Positions 53,174-64,000 of a DNA stretch of 64,000 bases are shown one piece after another. The number at the start of each line of letters is the position of its first letter. The first letter of the stretch is position 1. The notes below the pieces were generated by a model. That model had not been told where the DNA came from, did not search any database, and worked only from the letters and a program-made list of their open reading frames with translations. The position numbers were made by a program, and so were the translations under genes. Source of the stretch: Ciona savignyi (taxonomy: Eukaryota > Chordata > Ascidiacea > Phlebobranchia > Cionidae); contig CH003228.1 of NCBI GenBank assembly GCA_000149265.1, positions 718,600 to 782,599 of the forward strand, read 5' to 3'.

Positions 53174-56100
53174 ATGGATTCTGACGGGCCACAGTTGGCC
53201 AGGTCAATTCTACAAACGATTTCATATACCACTGCTATACCTGTGCAGTACAACCAGCGAAGTTTTAATGTGCTGGAACAAGTGATAGTTCCAATATTTT
53301 ATTGCATCATTTCCTTCGTCGGGCTATTTGGTAATGTCATTGTGCTCTACATTATGCGGTCCATGGTGAAGGTAAGATCAATAGACGAAGTTTACGAAAC
53401 TAACAACGTTTGTTTTTAATTTGACTGTTAGGCTAATTGGCAACAATTTTGAGATCTAGCCTAACCTGTGTGGATTAGTCAACTTCAAATCAATGTAACA
53501 TTTTTACTGCTGTCTTTGAAAAAAATATTTACGCTATAATTTGTTTTCAGACCAAATCAGTTACTGATGTGTACGTATCGAATTTGGCGGTCGCGGATAT
53601 TCTGCTGTTGAGTACTTTGCCCTTTTGGGCAGCCGAGCTTATATTAAATCGATGGGTTTTCGGAATGATAATGTGCAAGGTGAGTTCCGCACAGCCGTCC
53701 TGGCTGCATTTATAAAAATTTAATGTGACACGTGTTTCGGAAGGATGGAACGTGCGATCGTTAACTTATGCTTGATAAACATGATTATCAAAAACGTTAT
53801 GAGATGTCAATCGCAGTAAACATTTGTGTGGTTCACTACATTTAGGAACAAAATATTGTTGTCACAGTGCCGATCTGTACTTGCCATTGATTGCATACTT
53901 AATTATTCTTATCGTAGATTATGGTCATATTAAAAATACACAAGTTGGCAATGTAATTTTTAATTAAACAAAATTTGGTTTATTGTCGTGATTTTGACGT
54001 AATATACTTTATTATGCATATCTTTACCGATAGTTTAGGAATAAACATTTTAAAACCTAAAAATAAAAACAAAAAGAATTTTATTCGCGTCAATCGTTAA
54101 AGCAGCCTACATAGTTTTATCATAAATAATTTAGAGAATGAAAAATCGCTTGGTCTTTGTCTAAACGGCTTAAGAAGGTTGTAAAACTTCATGTTATCTC
54201 CAATTAAGCCTGCATGTTCTTATTAACGAAAACGTAAATCCGGGTATTTTACCACATGCTATTTATCCGCCAATACCACGATACGCCAACCTTTATGTGG
54301 TTGCCGTAAAAAAACAGGATGATTTTCATATCCACTCTGAGCAATAACGCGACAGTGAATAATAAACTGTTCGGCTTGTGTTGCAGTTGCAGAAAATACA
54401 ACAAAATATATTAACCTCCGATAATAAAGAACAATTTGCAGATAGCAAGCTGCATGACATACTTGAATATGTATGCGTCGGTCTTCTTCCTAGCGATTAT
54501 GAGTTTGGACAGGTGGCTTGCGATTGTAAAGGTATGTTTAATACTTTGCTTTCGTTTATTCGTTATATAAAATGTTGTACTCTACTACATTTTTAACAGG
54601 CAATCAAATGCCGCAGCTTGCGCACTGTACAAAAGGCTCGCATCATTAGTATTATTATTTGGTCGTTTTCTCTCCTCTTTATTATTCTTCCATCGTTGTT
54701 CAGAACCACAAAGCGTTACCATAATGGGTAAGTGCCTAATTATATTCGTTCCATACTAAACAAGATTTAACAATATTGGACCAATAAGGTTATGGCGAAG
54801 ATTATTAAAGCTTAAGGCAACGTACCGTTATTAATGGACAACCCTAAATAAAGATATGCGGTAAACCTTTTTAGTGTTCAGTTTACGCCTTTACTACTTC
54901 CCATATCCGTCTGTGTAGTTTTTTCGTTTTTAATGTCTATATGTTAGACCCACATACTATAACAGTCAAGCATTTACAAAACATTTTACAGCAAACAATT
55001 TAATCATTATTACACGCAGAAATATAGTTTTATATTTATCGGCGTATCTTTCGGAGCAATCGACACGCCATTCAAACTGTTATTATGTTTTTCAGTGAGC
55101 GGTGTGTGTGGGACTTCCCCATGGGTTGGAAATACCAACTCAATGTTTTCTATAATGTGATGAGAAGCGTCGTTGGTTTTTTTATTCCACTCGTTGTGAT
55201 TTTGTTCTGCTATTCCGATCTCATCCGCTTCATGAGGACACGGAACAAGAAAAAACGAAAAACGTCGACAGTCAACAAAGGTATGCGACCGGTTAATGAT
55301 AATACAACAATTTAAAAAAAACATCAGAGATTAATTGAGTTTGTTGATTCAGGATGCTTAATGTATTATTTATGCTTTACACGGGGAAAGAAAGCCAACA
55401 GCCTTTGCTTACGGGTGGATATGCCTGTGGTAACTATATATTTAGCCGGACGAGCAAATTTAATGAGTTTATTAAAAATCCTTTCTAATAGTTTTTTCAC
55501 GATTAGCTAACATAAGTTGTAGCATGATTTTAATTTAGGTTTTAATAAGATATAAACTAAATATCATAAGACGGCGCAATCGATAAACCAGTTCCCAAGT
55601 GGGTGTCCCTCGAAGAAAGGATCTCATCCGAACCCCAACAATCGCTTACTAATTACCACCGACCTATATACGTTTTATCCGTAAATTTGCCACGTTAAAT
55701 CTATATCTTAATTGGGTAAAATTTCAACAATATTGGTAGTTGCAGCGTTGCTTTCCATTTTCTGTGGATTTAGACATACACTGTTCAACACCAACTATAG
55801 ATCTGTGTTCAAACATAATCGGATTATAATGACAAATGTAGGCCTATTACAGGAAACAAAATCACCAAGATGGTTCTGGTCGTAATATCATGTTTCATAA
55901 TATCATGGCTGCCTAATCAGGTAAGAAAGTTAGGGTTATATATAAAACATTTTAAATCAGCTGTCGCCTACATGGCCTACGCGGCCCTTTTAACAATTTA
56001 TTTAATAATTTATGTTCCATATTAGTGAGCAGTGAGTGTGCAATAAACATACACAATTAGTTGAATTCCCCAAGCGTTAACCAATATTGATATTTTACGT

Positions 56101-59100
56101 AACGTGTTCTTCAGGTAACCAATTTCGTACATTTGTTAAAACTGCTTGGATTTGTTAGCTATGGCTGTTCGGGAAGGCACATAGCACCACAAGCAAATAC
56201 AACTGGATTTTTACACGCTTCTACAATAGGCCTACTGGACAGCACATTAAACTCGGTACGTATTTGAAATAAGAAAATTTAGCCCTATGGCAGTTATGCC
56301 TGTTTTAAGAATTGAAATCGGTGTTAACGCGGATAGGAGGCGTTCGACCGATTATCCTCCCTATCACTTCCATGTAAACTGACCTTACAAAAAGGACTGT
56401 CAGTTAAAATGCTGCCACGGGAAGTCTTAGAATTTTTCACAGTTTAAAACGAAAGCTTATTTTTAAACTGGTACCCCTCCCCGTACATTGGGAACTAAAA
56501 GATGCACAATCAACACCTTTTTTCACGAGGCTTTGCTCCACTCTTACAAAAGCTCATAGCTAAACGGAAACACCGGCGCGTAGCCAAGCAAAGCTGCTCT
56601 CAACTTAACAAACATTGGGGAAATTTTTGGGGAAAGCAGCTTTGCTTTCACCACCCCCTGTAACTCAGCAAAACACTTATTTAACGACCATGACCAAGAA
56701 GGAGCTACACGTCAGATCCGGCCACGTATAGATGTCTATTAATTGGTTAGATGCCATCTGTAGATTGATTAGCTGTTTTATTCAGTTAAATTAAAGCGGA
56801 GAATCGATAGAAAACGTAAGTGTTTAATGAAAAACGCAGAAAGCGTGGATTTAATTAATTTTAAACAATTTGCAGATATTGTGCTACAACAAATTTTTGT
56901 TAAAAAATTATACAATTTTGTTAAGTACACTTATTGCACGGTAAAAATACTGTCGGAACTTTAAATTTGAGATTAACGCTCTTCATAATATAAAGGTTAA
57001 TTTTCTGAAAAATTTTAATTTTACAATCCCATTTTTGTGTCATAATACCCACGTTACAATGAGATTGACCCAGATTTACTTTTAGCATGAGGAAACCTTA
57101 ATAAACCTACATAGTCCTATGGAATTTATAAAAAAATTGCTGTTTAATTTAGAAAATAATGAGACTACAAGTCATATGTTGAGTAGGTGATCACTTCACG
57201 CATTTTATTTAAAAAATCTGCATTCGTTTTACATTTTGAGAAAACACAATGTAGATAATTTGGTTACATCATTGTTACAGTGAATCCAGCCACTGGTTAG
57301 TTAAGTGTTTTTCTGGGCGAGGCGGTCAGCGGGAGACGCCTTAACCCATGGGATTAATGGTTTAACCTAAAACAATCGAAACGTCCTTATAATGTGCAAC
57401 AACTCTGTAAATGGTCGTTTCCGTAAAAAGGATGATGGAATCTGACAATTCTGAAATGAATTCTTAATATGCTCAGGTCGAATCAGCGACTGTAGCTAAT
57501 TTGATGAACAACTTAACAACTATGGAAGAAAGCATCGAAACTGGAGTTAGACAATTACTCGAGATAACTTCGTCCCAACCTGCATTCGAACCCTGCGTCA
57601 GTGCAATGTAAGCAATTGTCCAGTACAGTTTAAATATAAAAGAAACCATTTTTTATAGTAATGGCGCCCGATATACTTTAGTACCTAACATACCCGGATC
57701 TTTGCTTGAACTTACACATGAAATCAGACCATTTCAAATCGGATTATTGATGCAACACTTGGCACGACAAATACTGTCAACCCACGATTTATCATATTTT
57801 GATTTGGGATTAAAGTGTACTTTCTATCCAATAACGATTTTTTAATAAGCAATGTTGTGATTTACAAAATTTTAATAAGCAAAGTTGTAACAAATAAAAC
57901 GTATAAAAATGATATCCAGCTACATCAAAAGCATACTGTAATATTATTAAAAAAATAAAGATCATTATAGACGTGGTCGATTTATTTTACAACTTTATAA
58001 GCTATTCGAATGTTATTCCCCAGGGTGATTATGTACGTTCATTTGTTTACTGCTTGCCTCGGCTTTTCAAACTCGATGATGAACCCACTTGTGTATTCTT
58101 GCATGGGAGCCATGTTTAGAAAGAAACTCTTCAAGCTCTTAACTTGCTCCCCAGACCCTGCCGCCCTGATAAAAAGAAATCGAAAGTAAGTAAATTTAAA
58201 ACACATTTTCACTTTGTCCTAATAGGATCATACCATAAGTAGAGAATAAAACTATACCGTGAAATATAGTAAAAATATTACTCCTACTATCTAAATATAG
58301 AACGTGAGCTGTATAAGTAAATTTCCGTTAATTTGGTGATACGCATTGGTTTTGTGCTTGTTAATTTGTCCAGCATTGTCGGTAATATTAAAAAATATAC
58401 CAAATGACAACAATGTCCTAAAGTTACCATGACTGGGTTCACGTATTTGATAGGATAACATTTCCGCCCATTTTATATCATTAAACAATCAATGGTCACT
58501 TTACTACGTGATCCCAATACAGTTACAAAGGTATTATATTAAATTAATATAAGTTTGTGACTCTATAAACCTGGCCAGCTGGCTCAACTAATAAAGGAAA
58601 CAGGAAATAAAAATTGTGTTATTGCTTTAATCAATTTTTTAAATTCAATAAATTATATGGGTTCAAGACGATACCCGCCAAATGCATTGTTACCACGGTT
58701 ATGTCCAGTAACGGCTAGTTTCCATTATGATACATTTTGGCTGACAGTTCGACGCTTTACCAGTAGATCTGTATCTGGCAGTATTGCTAGCCAATCGGCC
58801 CATAGGTTTGCACGTACATGGCCACTAATAACAATTGTTTGTATTTGCCAGCATAAAATTTAAACCGACAGTCTGTTTCAATATTTTTATAAGAATTGAC
58901 CTATGATCCGAGAATCAATGGATTTTCGCGCTCTGTTGAGTAATCTATATTTGAAGGATTTAGTTATGGTTATTCCCGTATACTTCTTACAGAGAAAGCC
59001 GTATATTTATACTTTGCTCGACACAGGACGGTCATATTATCGAACGCATTACAATTGTGTTCCATTCAGCCATTTATTATGTACATTAGTATCCTTTCAA

Positions 59101-61305
59101 CATATCACTTAAATGTAACGTCCTATTTCAATACGACGAATACAACTATGTAATCAAGTTTTAAAATTTTGAATGATGAGAGATAATACTGTATAAATTA
59201 AATGGCTAGTAATAACTTTTAGGTAAATTACTAAGAGACACAAGAATACAAAAAAAGGTAGTATATATTTTTAATTTTTGGCATGATTTAATGTTTATTA
59301 GACGAAGACGTTTGAATCATTTACACAATAACAGGCATTACAAAAGCCGACGGTGGGCGCGAGGTAATCTGACGCCCGTGTGTTAACGCCCCATGCGTTT
59401 TTCCATTTACGGGGATAAACATAAATATCTATCATACCTTATCCGGTACAGATCGCACACGCGACATGCATGTGTACAGAAAATACGCATGTTGAAAAGG
59501 AGAATTTATAAGTGTGTGCCTGAAAATATACTGTACTGTAATATGAGGTATGGAGAAAGTGTTGGTCATATTATCCGAAGTTTGGTGATATTAAACGGAG
59601 AATTTTCAATTTAGAAAATCCAGACTATCAAAATGATCATGATAAGCGGCTGGTCATATTAAGCGGCGTCTACTGTATTTGTTTATGCATGCCAACCACG
59701 TGTCTATGAGATAAAAAAACAAGTTTATTATCCATGTTAATTTAAATAAGTACATTATTTTTCAAATATATGCACATTTATCTTTTAATTAGTTCTGGTT
59801 TTAAAACTTAAGTGGGTCCATACATCTAGTAACAGTGCATTACAGAGGGTATTAATAACGAAACATCGCTTTTGCGTAAATTTACTAACACGGTACTGTT
59901 ATTTACTCGGTTATGCTGTAACACTGCTTGTACATGTATAGTTACATACTGTACAATACTTAGTTTTGGCGTCACCTGTACTGATAATTGACAGCATTTG
60001 GACTTAATGTGGCTTAGGGCGTCGATTCAGGCGCTGTTATGGCGACTTCGGTTTTTATGACCATTCGGATATTATGACCAATATTATCTGGTCCCAAGGT
60101 GGTCATATTAAGCGGCGCTTATTGTACCGTACAATCAAAATAATTTCTACAAAGAGTAGTAGTTCTTCATTAAATTGTTTAAACAAGCACATTTATGCAA
60201 TTGGTGCAATTTTAACATTGGAACACAGCTTTTATTCCAAAATAATGAAACACAAAGTGATGCGACTATTTTCAATTTGCATCTTTCAGAACCAGTATGT
60301 GGAATTCAATGAGACATACCACCACTACCAGATTGAGGACGAGCACGGTTAGTTTTGGCAGAAGAACCAAAAAAAGTACAGTTGTAACCACCACGGCAAC
60401 CAGACTTGACAAAGGTAACAATGCATTTTGCTCAGCACATAATCCTAATCTTGGTGTCTGATGTGATAATATTACATGATGGGAGCAAGAGATATGAGCC
60501 ACATTGTATTAATACCAAACGTAATGCTATTGTGATACAACCAATTAAAAGACAATTTCATTTGTTTAATTTAATTGTTATGTGTAGATTGTCTTAGCCC
60601 ACCAACTGAAAATTGTCTTAGTCCACCAACCAACCCGCAACCAATTTGGACAAGAAAACAAGACGTTGTCAGTGAGTCTTTGCTTGAATCAATTTTATAA
60701 ATATTTTATTATGTGGTGACAATCGTGTCTTATACACAAGTTACATGACTGATAAACTTAAATCGCGTGGTCTTGTTCCTGAAGATACATTGTACCAGAA
60801 AATTTGGAACACAGCCCTTGGATCCCATAACAAATTTAAACTATTAAAATAAATCTTCACAGACAGGGAACCTATTCAAGTGCCCGAGGGTTTGTTTCCG
60901 GATTACGACTACGAAGACGAAGTTGAAGAAGGTATCCCCCTTCAAACACAACTGACTTGCGCACCTGTAACACATAGAACGAAACGTTACACACTGAACC
61001 AACCGGCTCCAAAACAAGGTCAAGCAATCACAGGAGTAAGCGTATTTAACGATTCAGATGAGAGTAGTGATGACAATGAGACACTTAATGTTACGCATGC
61101 CTCTCCTATCAATATCGGTATTTCCGCTGATGAACAATGCAAGTTGAACCTCTACCCACAAGCCATCATCCCCAACACACCTACCAACCTTTGTGAGGAT
61201 TTTACAGAACAAGATAGTCCACATAATTTACCAACCAATGAAAATCAAACAGATCCCCTTCAAAATGATGTGGAATTTGGTGGGGTTTGGATGGGCAACA
61301 AATAA
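53174..61305 (+). CDS. Class A (rhodopsin-type) GPCR, peptide/chemokine-receptor-like, with long ECL3 and long tail
   Basis: Twelve exons with unbroken phases: 53174-53371, 53551-53679, 54442-54531, 54600-54727, 55096-55280, 55853-55920, 56115-56255, 57477-57607, 58024-58185, 60290-60414, 60588-60671, 60863-61305; 627 residues. TM1 carries GNVIV (residues 53-57), TM2 [10 protein letters not shown] with Asp82, TM3 begins at Cys108 and ends DRW (132-134, for DRY), and the ECL2 cysteine is Cys185. TM5 has [22 protein letters not shown]6 [11 protein letters not shown], and TM7 NSMMNPLVY (NPxxY, 377-381). LSTLPFWA in TM2 and the TM5 end resemble chemokine, angiotensin and opioid-type receptors. 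Two exons insert about 78 residues between TM6 and TM7, where such receptors usually have 10-20. The insert has Cys284, Cys353 and the sequons NTT and NLT. The cytoplasmic tail is about 240 residues: first basic and Thr-rich, then acidic with Pro-rich repeats (CLSPPT twice). The ligand is unknown. Confidence 0.88.
59350..59440 (+). repeat. SINE 3' fragment in the GPCR tail intron
   Basis: GACGGTGGGCGCGAGGTAAT ... TTACGGGGATAAACATAAAT matches the 3' half of the SINE. It lies in the 2.1-kb intron 58186-60289, which also holds two right-end motifs GGTCATATTAAGCGGCG followed by TACTGTA/TATTGTA (about 59655 and 60103), probably ends of another MITE. Confidence 0.6.
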
Positions 61306-61878
61306 ACGATTTTTGCCGTTTAACAACATGCTGGTTTACTTTGCCCATTTTTCCATATTCATCGATGCTTATGTTTATTTAAATGTTGTATAATTACGTT
61401 TTTTTGTTTTATTACCACCTACTTATTAAATCACTAGGTTGTAAAATACACAACGGATATTAAAACTTGCTTGGTTTTGATTGGTAGGCCGCCTCGGTAT
61501 ATTAAACATATTTTAAGACGATTTAAAGCCCCAGACCTTATAGTTTTCCAGATTTTTGTCTACCAGGCCACTCAATATGTTGGTCTTCAGTGCCCAGCGG
61601 AGCGTATCTGAATACGAGCTGTTGACATAGCGACCCCCATTGTTTGACGTGCGGCGCAAGTACCGCCTCCGATTCCGTTGTTAGGCTGTGCTTTACTGAA
61701 TGTACTCTACTCTGTACAATACATGTTTCAGTACGAACAATAACGTTGGAACAACCACCAGTGAGGTATTCTGTACAAGACAATAGGGACAAAAGAACTT
61801 ATTTCTAATAAAGTGAAGAAGTGGAATATTAGCAAACCTGTGATCGAATTATACAGCTATTACTAAAGGTCAAGCAGA
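61306..61878. other. Short intergenic stretch
   Basis: 573 bp between the GPCR stop and the next start. An 84-codon minus-strand frame (61792-61538) contains no recognisable motif and is not supported as a gene. Confidence 0.45.
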
Positions 61879-63800
<1,922 letters not shown>

Positions 63801-64000
63801 ATTGCATTGCTGCAGTCGGTTTACAAACATTGCTACCTAAATTAAAACTATTGGTACATATGTGCTACGTCATCTAAGTACGATGTCTCAAATATTGTTA
63901 TTTCACCTTTAATGTAACGTAAATAAACCATTTTTATTGCAATAACTAACATCTATTAGATAAATACATTATATACGTTCACATAGTATCGACATAGTAT
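63801..64000. other. 3' flank
   Basis: 3' UTR of the CFAP97D1-like gene with AATAAA-like signal at about 63921. Nothing else seen before the window ends. Confidence 0.5.

Noticed and set aside
61538-61792. 84-codon minus-strand frame
   Set aside because: No domain, no splice partners, and no poly(A) or start context that distinguishes it from chance.

Overview
The window looks like nuclear DNA from an invertebrate chordate, most likely a tunicate of the Ciona type. The evidence is AT-rich sequence, compact genes with many short GT-AG introns, vertebrate-like orthologues (MTF1, CDC5L, YPEL5, a CFAP97D1-like gene), and many tRNA-derived SINE and small DNA-transposon copies. The species is an inference; no search was run. 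Two assembly gaps are present (12996-13095 and 31273-31559).

Layout. 1-1671 (+): last four exons of an EGF-domain single-pass membrane protein. 2483-8499 (-): metal-responsive transcription factor MTF1, eleven exons. 12472-12702 (+): mitochondrial ATP synthase subunit e. 13124-19020 (+): spliceosomal Myb protein CDC5L, with exon 1 lost in the gap and two reading-frame breaks. 20120-20970 (+): ribosomal protein L22. 21810-24229 (-): replication protein A 32 kDa subunit. 25943-32442: a 6.5-kb Mutator-like DNA transposon with a 9-bp target-site duplication and a broken MULE/SWIM transposase; a hAT-type MITE and SINEs are nested inside it. 33556-36456 (+): a tetraspanin with a hAT-type MITE in its last intron. 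39923-45436: a 5.5-kb unit bounded by two inverted arrays of a 22-bp repeat and by 9-bp direct repeats. This is the best candidate for an undescribed element. 46929-48349 (-): YPEL5. 53174-61305 (+): a class A GPCR with a very long third extracellular loop and a long cytoplasmic tail. 61879-63800 (+): a CFAP97D1-like cilia/flagella protein.

The genes are mostly unrelated housekeeping and signalling genes and do not form a pathway. For the complete multi-exon models (MTF1, RPL22, RPA2, tetraspanin, YPEL5, GPCR, CFAP97D1-like), splice phases were followed by hand from exon to exon and stay open throughout, which is the main support for the boundaries. The stretches between genes hold mainly SINE fragments, MITE ends, simple repeats and dispersed low-copy repeats.
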